A stretch of DNA of 48,525 nucleotides, taken from positions 1 through 48,525 of the forward strand of contig CALWJA010000007.1 in the NCBI GenBank assembly GCA_944380875.1, given 5' to 3'. A program made the position numbers and the translations under genes. This document shows, piece after piece, positions 25,116 to 32,661 of the stretch. The notes beneath the pieces are model-generated. The model searched no databases, was not told where the DNA came from, and saw only the letters and a list, made by a program, of their open reading frames with translations. The stretch is from an uncultured Clostridia bacterium. Lineage in GTDB: Bacteria; Bacillota; Clostridia; Oscillospirales; Acutalibacteraceae. Every line of letters starts with the position of its first letter. Within the stretch, counting starts at the first letter, position 1.

Positions 25116-26294
25116 TCAATGGTGGAACAGTCTTTGCGCCGTAAACGCCATTACCATGTTATATTTATTGCAGGTATCAATCACATGGTCATCCCGAATA
25201 GAGCCGCCGGGTTCTGCAATATACTGGACGCCCGATTTCCGTGCACGCTCAATGTTATCCCCGAAGGGGAAGAAAGCATCGGATCCAACGGATACGCCGC
25301 TGAAGGTGGAAAGCCAAGCTTTTTTCTCTTCCGCCGTCAACACTTCGGGCTTTTCTGTAAAGAAGTTTTCCCAAATGCCATCTGCCAGCACATCCATATA
25401 TTCATCGGAAATATATACATCGATGGTATTGTCCCGATCTGCACGGCGAATTTTCTCCTTAAAGGGGAGGGAAAGCACCTTCGGGTGCTGACGCAGATAC
25501 CAGATATCCGCCTTATTGCCTGCAAGACGTGTGCAGTGAATGCGGCTCTGCTGGCCGGCTCCGATACCGATAGCCTGGCCGTCCTTTGCATAGCAAACGG
25601 AATTGGACTGGGTATATTTCAATGCGATCAGAGAGATCAAAAGATCCCGCTTGGCTTCATCGGGCAGTTCTTTGTTCTCAGTGACGATATTCTTGAGCAT
25701 ATCTTCCGTGATTTTAACCTCATTGCGTCCCTGCTCAAACGTAATGCCAAAAACATCTTTATGCTCAACAGGAGCAGGAATATAAGAAGGATCAATCTGT
25801 ACTACATTATAAGTTCCTTTGCGCTTTGCCTTTAAAATAGCCAATGCTTCTTCCGTATATCCGGGAGCAATGATACCATCCGATACTTCTCTTGCCAGCA
25901 GGGTTGCCGTTTCTTTGTCGCAAGTATCGGAAAGTGCCACCCAGTCACCATAGGAAGACATTCTATCCGCACCTCTGGCCCGAGCATAAGCGGTTGCAAT
26001 AGGAGAAAGCTCCAGATCATCTACAAAATAAATCTTTTTGAGAGTATCGCTCATAGGAACAGCTACAGCCGCTCCGGCAGGGCTCACATGCTTAAAGGAT
26101 GCGGCTGCCGGAAGTCCGGTAGCTTCTTTCAGTTCTTTAACAAGCTGCCAGCTGTTAAAAGCATCCAAAAAATTAATATAACCCGGTTTGCCATTGAGCA
26201 CCTGGATGGGCAAATCCGAACCATCCTGCATATAAATTCTTGACGGTTTTTGATTGGGATTACAGCCATACTTCAAAAGCAATTCATTGGCCAT
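25116..26294 (-). CDS. purH: Standalone AICAR transformylase (PurH C-terminal domain)
   Basis: Transfers a formyl group from 10-formyl-THF to AICAR, giving FAICAR. The 392-residue protein starts directly at the position where the AICARFT part of bifunctional PurH begins (LLLKYGCNPNQKPSRIY). It keeps the catalytic Lys-His pair (K68, H69 in SFKHVSPAG), LKYTQSNSVCYAKDGQAIGIGAGQQSR and the SDAFFPFGDNIERARKSGVQYI ending, trimmed here. The N-terminal IMP cyclohydrolase (MGS-like) domain is absent. That missing step is supplied by the PurO-type gene 14 bp upstream. The ribosome site is AAGGAGGA. Confidence 0.93.
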   Translation of the reverse strand: MANELLLKYGCNPNQKPSRIYMQDGSDLPIQVLNGKPGYINFLDAFNSWQLVKELKEATGLPAAASFKHVSPAGAAVAVPMSDTLKKIYFVDDLELSPIATAYARARGADRMSSYGDWVALSDTCDKETATLLAREVSDGIIAPGYTEEALAILKAKRKGTYNVVQIDPSYIPAPVEHKDVFGITFEQGRNEVKITEDMLKNIVTENKELPDEAKRDLLISLIALKYTQSNSVCYAKDGQAIGIGAGQQSRIHCTRLAGNKADIWYLRQHPKVLSLPFKEKIRRADRDNTIDVYISDEYMDVLADGIWENFFTEKPEVLTAEEKKAWLSTFSGVSVGSDAFFPFGDNIERARKSGVQYIAEPGGSIRDDHVIDTCNKYNMVMAFTAQRLFHH

Positions 26295-26308
26295 TTGAAA
26301 ATTCCTCC

Positions 26309-27019
26309 TTACGCTTCGTGCTTATTGCAGATGCGGCTTTCTATCTCTCCTGTTTCCAGATCAATAAATCTTGTAAACAGAGAGACTTTGTTCTCTTCAT
26401 TCAAGCTTTCCCAAACTGTCTTGGTAAACGTATCTATATCGTTGGGAATCGCTACCAACTGAGGCTCTCCCTCAAAGGAAGGAAGCGGGTTTCCGTCTCC
26501 CATATAGGTATGGATAAAGTGACCCTCTCCGGCTTTGGGCTGTTCATATTCATAAAAGAACCGCTGCACGGAAGCTTCGTCTCCGCAATCGCTTTTCAGA
26601 ATAGAAAGCTTATATGCGCCGGATTTGGAATCTATAACACCGGAAATACGTGGAGTGAAATTAGGGGAATCCGGCTCAAAAGTACGTGTACGCAAGGCGT
26701 CTTCAAAGGTTTTTCCGTCTTTCAGAAAATCGAAAATCGTATCGGTTTGATCGCCGTTTGTAACAATTTGCGTATTTCCCAGCACTAAGACAGGATTATA
26801 GATGATTAAGGAGGGATCTACCATTTTACTTTCATCAAAAGCTTTGGTTTTCAATCCATCCCCATCTGCAACAAAAATACGGTTGCGGCTATTTACACTG
26901 CGACCCATAATAAAATATCCTATAACGGCTTTCTTTCCATCGGCGCTTCGACCTAAAAGAATACCGCGGCCAGGATATGCTGTTGAGCCAAGCTCTTCCT
27001 TGAGTGTTTTCAATTCCAT
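26309..27019 (-). CDS. purO: IMP cyclohydrolase, PurO-type
   Basis: Closes FAICAR to IMP, the last step of the pathway. The 236-residue protein matches the PurO family first described in archaea, unrelated in fold to the MGS-like domain of PurH. Features are an N-terminal YPGRGILLGRSADGKKAVIGYFIMGRS stretch (given in part), NSRNRIF, IIYNPVLVLGNTQIVTNGDQTDTI and AYKLSILKSD. It sits between purN and the standalone AICAR transformylase, so the two encode what is usually one PurH protein. AGGAGGA precedes the ATG. Confidence 0.9.
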   Translation of the reverse strand: MELKTLKEELGSTAYPGRGILLGRSADGKKAVIGYFIMGRSVNSRNRIFVADGDGLKTKAFDESKMVDPSLIIYNPVLVLGNTQIVTNGDQTDTIFDFLKDGKTFEDALRTRTFEPDSPNFTPRISGVIDSKSGAYKLSILKSDCGDEASVQRFFYEYEQPKAGEGHFIHTYMGDGNPLPSFEGEPQLVAIPNDIDTFTKTVWESLNEENKVSLFTRFIDLETGEIESRICNKHEA

Positions 27020-27057
27020 TTTGCTTCCTCCTTCTTAATACTGTTTATCCCATATCT

Positions 27058-27684
27058 TCAATCTTTTATAGAAACAATATTATTTTCTATAGCAAGACGT
27101 CCTTCACAAAAAAGGGCAACAGCTTTGGGTAAAATCTCCCATTCTACCTGCTCCATGACTCTACGCTGCAACGTTTCCGGCGTATCCCCATTTTCTACGG
27201 AAACAGCTTTCTGCAAAACAATGGGACCTCCATCGCAGATTTCATTTACAAAATGCACAGTGGCGCCGGTAACTTTTACCCCTCTGCTCAAAGCAGCCTC
27301 GTGGACACGCAGCCCATAATAGCCTTCCCCGCAAAAAGAAGGGATCAAGGATGGGTGAATATTCAAGATCTTATTCTCAAATCTGCGAATTACCTTTTCT
27401 CCGATTATGGTTAAGAAACCGGCCAATACAACCAAATCGATTTCGGCCTCTTCCAGCGTTTGGATCAAAGCGTTATCATAGTCTTCCTGAGAAGCAAAAT
27501 CCTTCTTGCGCAGCACTGTTGAAGGAATACCAGCTTTTTTCGCCCGTTCCAGTGCAAATATTCCGGGTTTTCCAGCCACTACCAAAGAAAGCTTTCCACC
27601 GGGAATCTCTCCTCTTTCCTGCGCATCAATCAGCGCCTGCAGGTTTGTGCCGCCTCCGGAAACAAGAACCGCGATTTTTAGCAT
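27058..27684 (-). CDS. purN: Phosphoribosylglycinamide formyltransferase
   Basis: 10-Formyl-THF-dependent formylation of GAR to FGAR. The 208-residue protein is a normal-length [20 protein letters not shown] at the N-terminus, [17 protein letters not shown], the catalytic [10 protein letters not shown] (Asn and His) and the [20 protein letters not shown] stretch with the catalytic Asp. It starts within the end of purM (7-bp overlap) and so is translationally coupled to it. The substrate PRA-glycinamide comes from PurD, encoded in the same operon. Confidence 0.96.
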   Translation of the reverse strand: MLKIAVLVSGGGTNLQALIDAQERGEIPGGKLSLVVAGKPGIFALERAKKAGIPSTVLRKKDFASQEDYDNALIQTLEEAEIDLVVLAGFLTIIGEKVIRRFENKILNIHPSLIPSFCGEGYYGLRVHEAALSRGVKVTGATVHFVNEICDGGPIVLQKAVSVENGDTPETLQRRVMEQVEWEILPKAVALFCEGRLAIENNIVSIKD

Positions 27685-28718
27685 AGAGTCACGCCCTTCT
27701 CCCCTTCAACGATTTCACCGATCACATATGCGGGCATACCCATAGCGGTAAGATCCTCCGCAATCTGATTGGCGTCTTCTTTTGCAACGGCCATGCACAT
27801 ACCGATACCCATATTGAAGGTGTTATACATTTCTCTCTGGGGAATTTTTCCTGTGCTCTGCAGCAAATTAAAAATAGGAAGCTTCGGGAAAGAATTCAGC
27901 TCAATTTTAGCGTTGCAGTTTTCCTGCAGCATACGCGGAATATTTTCAAAGAATCCGCCACCTGTGATATGGGAAATAGCCTTTACATTGTATTTGCGAA
28001 TCATTTCCAAAACAGGCTTTACATAGATTTTGGTGGGAGTAAGAAGGGTTTCTCCGAGAGTTGCTCCCAGCTCATCAATATATGTATGGATATTATTTTC
28101 ACTTATATTGAAAATTTTGCGTACCAGGCTGAAACCATTAGAATGGACGCCTGAAGATGCAAGCCCTATCAATGCGTCTCCCGGCTTCATGGAAGAACCA
28201 TCCAAAACACGAGCTTTATCTACAATTCCTACACTGAAACCGGCAAGATCATACTCGTCCTTGGGATAAAAACCGGGCATCTCCGCTGTTTCACCGCCAA
28301 TGAGAGCGCATCCGGACTGAACACAGCCTTCCGCTACACCGGAAACAATTTCCGCTACCCGCTCAGGCACATTTTTTCCCACTGCTACATAATCGAGGAA
28401 AAACAGAGGCTGAGCACCGCAGCAAACAACATCATTGACGCACATAGCTACACAGTCGATTCCCACTGTGTCATGTTTATTGAGCAGAAAAGCAATTTTC
28501 AGTTTTGTACCAACGCCATCTGTGCCACTGACAAGTACCGGTTCCTTCATACCGGCAAAATCCGGCTGAAAAAGCCCTCCAAACCCGCCAAGACCGGAAA
28601 CTACACCAGCTGTATTTGTGCGGGCCACATGTTTTTTCATAAGATCCACTGCTTTATATCCGGCAGTGACATCCACACCGGCTGCCTTATAGCTTTCGCT
28701 GAAACTATTTTGATTCAT
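27678..28718 (-). CDS. purM: Phosphoribosylformylglycinamidine cyclo-ligase (AIR synthetase)
   Basis: ATP-dependent closure of FGAM to AIR. The 346-residue protein shows the PurM/HypE/SelD family pattern: [74 protein letters not shown] and [23 protein letters not shown] lies before the ATG. It follows purE by 21 bp and overlaps purN by 7 bp. Confidence 0.97.
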   Translation of the reverse strand: MNQNSFSESYKAAGVDVTAGYKAVDLMKKHVARTNTAGVVSGLGGFGGLFQPDFAGMKEPVLVSGTDGVGTKLKIAFLLNKHDTVGIDCVAMCVNDVVCCGAQPLFFLDYVAVGKNVPERVAEIVSGVAEGCVQSGCALIGGETAEMPGFYPKDEYDLAGFSVGIVDKARVLDGSSMKPGDALIGLASSGVHSNGFSLVRKIFNISENNIHTYIDELGATLGETLLTPTKIYVKPVLEMIRKYNVKAISHITGGGFFENIPRMLQENCNAKIELNSFPKLPIFNLLQSTGKIPQREMYNTFNMGIGMCMAVAKEDANQIAEDLTAMGMPAYVIGEIVEGEKGVTLC

Positions 28719-28739
28719 GGATTTTGTCTCCTCCTACAT

Positions 28740-29240
28740 TTATTCCAAAGCCGCAACTTTTTCCTGTAATGCTGCATCCTTTTTTGCAACACCATCGGCC
28801 ATTTCCTTTTTCATGGCAACAAGGCGATCTGAAAGATCCGCATCCGAAAGAGCCAACATCTGTGCGGCTAAAATAGCCGCATTATCCGCTCCATCAATTG
28901 CTACAGTCGCCACAGGGATACCGGAAGGCATCTGCACTGTAGCCAAGAGAGCATCCAGGCCGTCTAACGTTGAGGATTTTACAGGAATACCAATCACCGG
29001 CAGAGTTGTATGAGCCGCTAACACTCCCGCCAAATGCGCTGCCTTTCCGGCTGCGGCTATGATTACACCAAATCCATCCGCAGCAGCATGGGAAGAAAAA
29101 GCAGCGGCAGCCTCGGGCGTCCTATGGGCCGACATCACATGAGCCTCTACGGGAATCCCAAAAGATTTCAACCGTTTAATTGCAGGTGTTACTGTTGGGA
29201 AATCACTGTCGCTCCCCATTATGACTGCTACTTTTTTCAT
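28740..29240 (-). CDS. purE: N5-carboxyaminoimidazole ribonucleotide mutase
   Basis: Converts N5-CAIR to CAIR (class I PurE, which works with PurK). The 166-residue protein contains [10 protein letters not shown], the catalytic-site [35 protein letters not shown] and the [12 protein letters not shown] loop. The ATG at 29240 has AAAGGAGAG upstream; the frame runs on to 29279 but that part is leader and carries a terminator-like hairpin. It is the first gene of purE-M-N-O-H-D. purC, purF, purL, purB and purK are not in this window. Confidence 0.95.
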   Translation of the reverse strand: MKKVAVIMGSDSDFPTVTPAIKRLKSFGIPVEAHVMSAHRTPEAAAAFSSHAAADGFGVIIAAAGKAAHLAGVLAAHTTLPVIGIPVKSSTLDGLDALLATVQMPSGIPVATVAIDGADNAAILAAQMLALSDADLSDRLVAMKKEMADGVAKKDAALQEKVAALE

Positions 29241-29436
29241 AGTAAATCTCTCCTTTGGAAATAAAAAGAAGGCTGGCAAAAATGAATATGCTCAGCCTAT
29301 CCTAATTTCACACCTTCAGATCTTCTCATAAAAGAATAAACAGGACATTTCTGAAATAGCATGGAAAAATACTTCCATTCTACAGAACCCTCCCATCTAC
29401 TTTCTCTATACAAGAAAATCTTTTGTAATCATACAT
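29241..29436 (-). promoter_or_regulatory. pur operon 5' leader with a terminator-like hairpin
   Basis: About 190 nt of leader from the promoter to purE. At 29270-29298 the minus strand reads AGGCTG...CAGCCT with two more pairs inside, followed at once by TTCTTTTTAT and then the purE ribosome site. That is the form of an intrinsic terminator in a leader, so attenuation is likely. I could not match the rest to a purine (guanine), PRPP, ZTP or other aptamer I know. The 29466-29495 remainder holds nothing clear. Confidence 0.5.
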
Positions 29437-29465
29437 ATTGTAGAATAATCCGAGAATAAATTCAA
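29437..29465 (-). promoter_or_regulatory. Sigma-A-like promoter of the pur operon
   Basis: TTGAAT (29465-29460), 17-bp spacer, TACAAT (29442-29437) on the minus strand. Confidence 0.7.
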
Positions 29466-29495
29466 GGACTTTTCACAAAATCCTCTGTTTCTTAT

Positions 29496-29533
29496 AAAAA
29501 AAAGGGAGAAAGCACCTGCTTTCTCCCTTTTTT
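29496..29533 (-). terminator. Intrinsic terminator after the SPFH gene
   Basis: AAAGGGAGAAAGC/GCTTTCTCCCTTT, a 13-bp stem with a 4-nt loop, and an A/T-run on both sides. It separates the nfeD-SPFH unit from the pur promoter. Confidence 0.92.
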
Positions 29534-29554
29534 GTTAAATAATCTTAAATTTTT

Positions 29555-30454
29555 TTATTTTTCTGCATCACTGATCATTTCTTTAACAGATGTTACAAGC
29601 CCGGCAATAGACTGCAAATTTGAGGGAATAATCAGCTTGGTAGAGCGGCCATCGGCAACCTTTTCCAAGGCTTCCAGACTTTTGATAGTCAAAACAGGCT
29701 GGCCAGGATTGGATTCGTTGAGCATGCGAATACCGTCAGCAGTAGCTTTCTGCACGGCCAAAATAGCTTGTGCTTCACCTTCAGCTCTGCGAATCTGTGC
29801 TTCCTTTTCTGCTTCAGCCGCTAAAATAGCGGATTCTTTTTTACCTTCTGCAATCAGAATAGCACTTCTCTTCTGCCCTTCCGCATCCAAAATAATAGCA
29901 CGGCGTTCACGCTCAGCCTTCATTTGTTTTTCCATGGAATCCTGAATAGCCGGAGGAGGAAGAATATTCTTCAGTTCCACACGATTGACTTTTATTCCCC
30001 AGGCGTCTGTGGCTTCGTCCAGAATCGTACGGATCTTGGTATTAATCACATCTCTGGATGTGAGGGTATTATCCAATTCCAGTTCACCGATTATATTCCG
30101 GAGTGTTGTTGCGGAAAGATTCTCGATTGCTGAAATCGGACGTTCCACGCCATAGGCATAGAGCTTAGGATCCGTAATCTGAAAATATACCACTGTATCG
30201 ATCTGCATGGTAACGTTATCTTTCGTAATAACAGGCTGAGGGGGAAAATCGATAACCTGTTCTTTCATAGAAACCTTTTTGGAAATTTTGTCGATAAAAG
30301 GAATCTTGAAATGCAGTCCGGTGCCCCATGTGCTGTTATATGCGCCCAAACGTTCCACTACGTATGCGTGTGCCTGCGGCACCACCTTAATATTACAAAT
30401 CAGTACAATAATTATAACTACCAGAAGCGCCAAAAAAATATAGAGTGGTTCCAT
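29555..30454 (-). CDS. SPFH/Band 7 membrane protein (stomatin/QmcA-like)
   Basis: A 299-residue membrane-anchored scaffold protein of the SPFH superfamily, which forms oligomeric rings and organises lipid microdomains or membrane proteases. An N-terminal membrane helix (LYIFLALLVVIIIVLI) precedes the SPFH domain (VPQAHAYVVERLGAYN, GLHFKIPFIDKISKKVSMKEQV, TLRNIIGELELDNTLTSRD, EATDAWGIKVNRVELKNI). An Ala/Glu-rich coiled coil (about 170-235) and a conserved tail follow. It is paired with an upstream NfeD gene, the classic partnership. AAAGGAG lies 10 nt before the ATG. Confidence 0.92.
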   Translation of the reverse strand: MEPLYIFLALLVVIIIVLICNIKVVPQAHAYVVERLGAYNSTWGTGLHFKIPFIDKISKKVSMKEQVIDFPPQPVITKDNVTMQIDTVVYFQITDPKLYAYGVERPISAIENLSATTLRNIIGELELDNTLTSRDVINTKIRTILDEATDAWGIKVNRVELKNILPPPAIQDSMEKQMKAERERRAIILDAEGQKRSAILIAEGKKESAILAAEAEKEAQIRRAEGEAQAILAVQKATADGIRMLNESNPGQPVLTIKSLEALEKVADGRSTKLIIPSNLQSIAGLVTSVKEMISDAEK

Positions 30455-30485
30455 ACATCATAAACTCCTTTCCAAATAGATGTTT

Positions 30486-30929
30486 TCAGGAAGAGGTCTT
30501 TGCATACTCCGCCCGTGTTACAATCAGTTTTACACCTTCAATAGACTGGATAGATACATCCGCACCCTTAGGGATGGGATTGTTATCCGCAGAACGAGCC
30601 GTCCATACACTACCCATTACTTTAACCTGTCCGGTGCCAGCCATATTATCAATAGGTGCTATTACAAGAGCCTTTTTACCAATATATCGGTCTGCATTGG
30701 TTTGAATAGTCTTTGTATGCAATTTTTTGCGGACAAAAGGCCTCGTAATCAGCAGGGTTATTCCTGAAACAGCTACAAATAAAACACTTTGCAGCCAAAT
30801 AGGAGCCCCGCAAAAAGCAGCGATCAGCGCTGAGATACCGCCGGCAACAAACCAAATAGACACAAGCTGGGTAGTAATGGATTCTACCACTATTGCCAAA
30901 ATGATCATGCCTAACCAAAAGTAGGGCAT
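30486..30929 (-). CDS. nfeD: NfeD-like membrane protein
   Basis: Short NfeD protein (147 residues), the usual partner of SPFH/stomatin proteins in membrane microdomains. It has an N-terminal pair or triple of membrane segments (about 1-75) and a C-terminal OB-fold domain (about 80-145) with GKKALVIAPIDNMAGTGQVKVMGSVWTARS, shown here in part. The serine protease domain of long NfeD proteins is absent. The ATG at 30929 has AGGAAGGTG upstream, so the longer frame to 30959 is not used. The SPFH gene starts 31 bp downstream. Confidence 0.88.
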   Translation of the reverse strand: MPYFWLGMIILAIVVESITTQLVSIWFVAGGISALIAAFCGAPIWLQSVLFVAVSGITLLITRPFVRKKLHTKTIQTNADRYIGKKALVIAPIDNMAGTGQVKVMGSVWTARSADNNPIPKGADVSIQSIEGVKLIVTRAEYAKTSS

Positions 30930-31018
30930 TCTGCACACCTTCCTTTCCAAATTTCCCAAAAGGGAAATGCTTTCTCTCCATCTTCACGTCCATATATATG
31001 TGTTTGGATGTTAATATA

Positions 31019-31047
31019 ATCATACCATAGGTAAAAAAGGAATACAA
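31019..31047 (-). promoter_or_regulatory. Sigma-A-like promoter for nfeD-SPFH
   Basis: TTGTAT (31047-31042), 17-bp spacer, TATGAT (31024-31019) on the minus strand, about 90 bp before the nfeD start. Confidence 0.6.
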
Positions 31048-31066
31048 ATATCAAAAAAATGACAAA

Positions 31067-31130
31067 AAGCCCTGTTTTGCCCCCTTTTTCCGGTTTTTGA
31101 TATTCTACTCTTTGCCACTCATCAGGGCTT
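31067..31130 (-). ncRNA. Candidate small structured RNA with closing stem and T-run
   Basis: On the minus strand AAGCCCTG (31130-31123) pairs perfectly with CAGGGCTT (31074-31067), leaving a 48-nt interior. The second arm runs into TTTTTGTC and then a T-run, as in an RNA whose closing stem doubles as a terminator. No coding frame crosses it and no known family comes to mind, so this is a weak candidate. Confidence 0.3.
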
Positions 31131-31223
31131 ACTGCTGCGCGGTAGTTCGCTTACTTTCATAAACATGGGTATTGTGTTTGCAAAATATGCTTTTAAAAAT
31201 TTCTTCGTATAATCCGTATAATA

Positions 31224-31260
31224 AGAAAAGCCGGTATCCTTTTTAAGAATACCGGCCTTT
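31224..31260 (-). terminator. Intrinsic terminator after the Zn-ribbon gene
   Basis: GCCGGTAT/ATACCGGC stem at 31230-31256 with a T-rich tail on the minus strand. Confidence 0.85.
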
Positions 31261-31268
31261 AAATAGGT

Positions 31269-31637
31269 TTATTCATCCGAATTCAATTTGGTGCCGCACT
31301 TGCAGCAATAACTGGCCCCCTGCGGGTTTTCTTCCCCACACACTTTGCATACTGTCCTGTTGCGTATAGCTGAAATCTGCTCGTTTACAGCGTCAAGCTG
31401 CTCATACAGATCATCGATTGCAGTCACACATTCCGATATAAGTTCCTCCGCGCTGTTATCGGTCTTCTTAGCATCATACACGACGCGACCCAAAGACTCA
31501 AACCGTTTATTAATTTCATTATTCAGTTCAGCAGCGCTGATTCTTAATTTGGAAATATCTACAATCTGACCTGCCTTTTTCCCAACAACGGTAACCGCAG
31601 ATTTCGCATTGATAACAACATCTTCAAGAAGTCCCAT
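31269..31637 (-). CDS. Zinc-ribbon protein with coiled-coil body
   Basis: 122 residues. The N-terminal 90 residues are an amphipathic helix and a coiled coil (SKLRISAAELNNEINKRFES, AIDDLYEQLDAVNEQISAI), followed by a C-terminal zinc ribbon with four cysteines (CKVCGEENPQGASYCCKC). Such proteins are common in Clostridia, and their function is not known. The ATG at 31637 has AAGGAG 10 nt upstream; the longer GTG at 31646 abuts that site. It is monocistronic, with its own terminator. Confidence 0.78.
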   Translation of the reverse strand: MGLLEDVVINAKSAVTVVGKKAGQIVDISKLRISAAELNNEINKRFESLGRVVYDAKKTDNSAEELISECVTAIDDLYEQLDAVNEQISAIRNRTVCKVCGEENPQGASYCCKCGTKLNSDE

Positions 31638-31716
31638 CGGTATCACGCTCCTTATTGATTAAATTATATCACCTAAGACCTGCAAAAACAAGAATGAAAT
31701 GTAAACAATACCTGAA

Positions 31717-32661
31717 TCATCCGATAAATTCCTTCAATATAGAATCTTCCGGGATCAAATTCCGGGAAAGCGGATGAACTTTTTCCAGAACTTCTTTTAT
31801 GGACGATAACCAATCGTTTTCTTCCTGTTTTTCTCCCAGTTGATTCAGAAGGGCCAAAGCCGGTTCTCGGAGAACTGAAATTTCATAACTGTGAAATGTA
31901 TTGATATTAAGATCAGCAATAGGCCGGAAGGGCTTAATGTATTTGTACTCCCCTGCCATAACATCCGGCCAGAAATCCAACGTTTTTTGAGCTGGACAAT
32001 CCCGGAACTGATAATCGCGGACAAGGCGCCGCAGGAAACGCATATCATTGGGAGAAAGCACTTCCCTTTCCCCATCCTGGATTCCTTGCTTGACACTCAA
32101 ATACACCCGCAAAAGACTGTCTTCCGGCAAATCTCTGGTAATAATGGGATTTAGGGCATGAAGCCCTTCCACAATCACAACGGAATGCTCCGGAAGCTCT
32201 ATATGTCTCCGTTTTACAGAAGGCATGTGAGTGGAAAAATCAAATATAGGAAGATCGCTCCTATGATACTGCATCAGATCCAGAAGGCATCGGTCTATCT
32301 GCGGGATATCCAAAGCTTCCGGAGATTCAAAATCAGGCCGCCCGTCGGGCAATACGGGAGAATTTTCCCGGGTTTTATAAAAATCATCCAGGGATACATC
32401 GATACTGTAAAGTCCCATCTGCCGCAATATTTCCATTAAGTTTCTGGCAGTGGTGGTTTTACCGCTGGAGGAAGGACCCGCCAGCATTACGATGCGAATA
32501 TCCCCTGTCCTTCTTTCTAAAAAACAGGCTGCCTGTTCCAGGGATTCTCTGTATTCCTTTTCTACCTGCCGGATAAAACTTTCAGGTGAAACGGAAGCAT
32601 TCCTGTTGATAGCAGAAAGATCATTTTCATATTCACGGTAATTATAATCTGAATTCTTCAT
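31717..32661 (-). CDS. Uridine kinase-like nucleoside kinase
   Basis: P-loop kinase of the uridine kinase/phosphoribulokinase family, 314 residues. The Walker A AGPSSSGKTTTARNL is at 61-75, followed by SIDVSLDDFYK with the substrate Asp, and IVEGLHALNPII. The N-terminal 50 residues are a helical part of a kind usually preceded by a TGS/threonyl-tRNA-synthetase-like domain in full-length homologues. That extension is missing here. It starts 20 bp inside the end of hemZ, indicating translational coupling. Nucleoside salvage is the likely role; the substrate is not certain. Confidence 0.85.
   Translation of the reverse strand: MKNSDYNYREYENDLSAINRNASVSPESFIRQVEKEYRESLEQAACFLERRTGDIRIVMLAGPSSSGKTTTARNLMEILRQMGLYSIDVSLDDFYKTRENSPVLPDGRPDFESPEALDIPQIDRCLLDLMQYHRSDLPIFDFSTHMPSVKRRHIELPEHSVVIVEGLHALNPIITRDLPEDSLLRVYLSVKQGIQDGEREVLSPNDMRFLRRLVRDYQFRDCPAQKTLDFWPDVMAGEYKYIKPFRPIADLNINTFHSYEISVLREPALALLNQLGEKQEENDWLSSIKEVLEKVHPLSRNLIPEDSILKEFIG

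Larger units (their letters stand above)
30930..31268. other. Intergenic region upstream of nfeD
   Basis: 339 bp without a gene. It holds the nfeD promoter (31019-31047), a possible structured RNA or terminator-like stem (31067-31130), and the terminator of the Zn-ribbon gene (31224-31260). The remaining 31131-31223 has no feature I can name. Confidence 0.5.

Noticed and set aside
29241-29436. Purine riboswitch in the pur leader
   Set aside because: The conserved core (paired loops with TTTCTACC- and CCG-type motifs) is not present.
31118-31125. Hammerhead ribozyme core (CTGATGAG on the minus strand)
   Set aside because: No stem II pairing or GAAA core in the right place follows; the match is a chance octamer.
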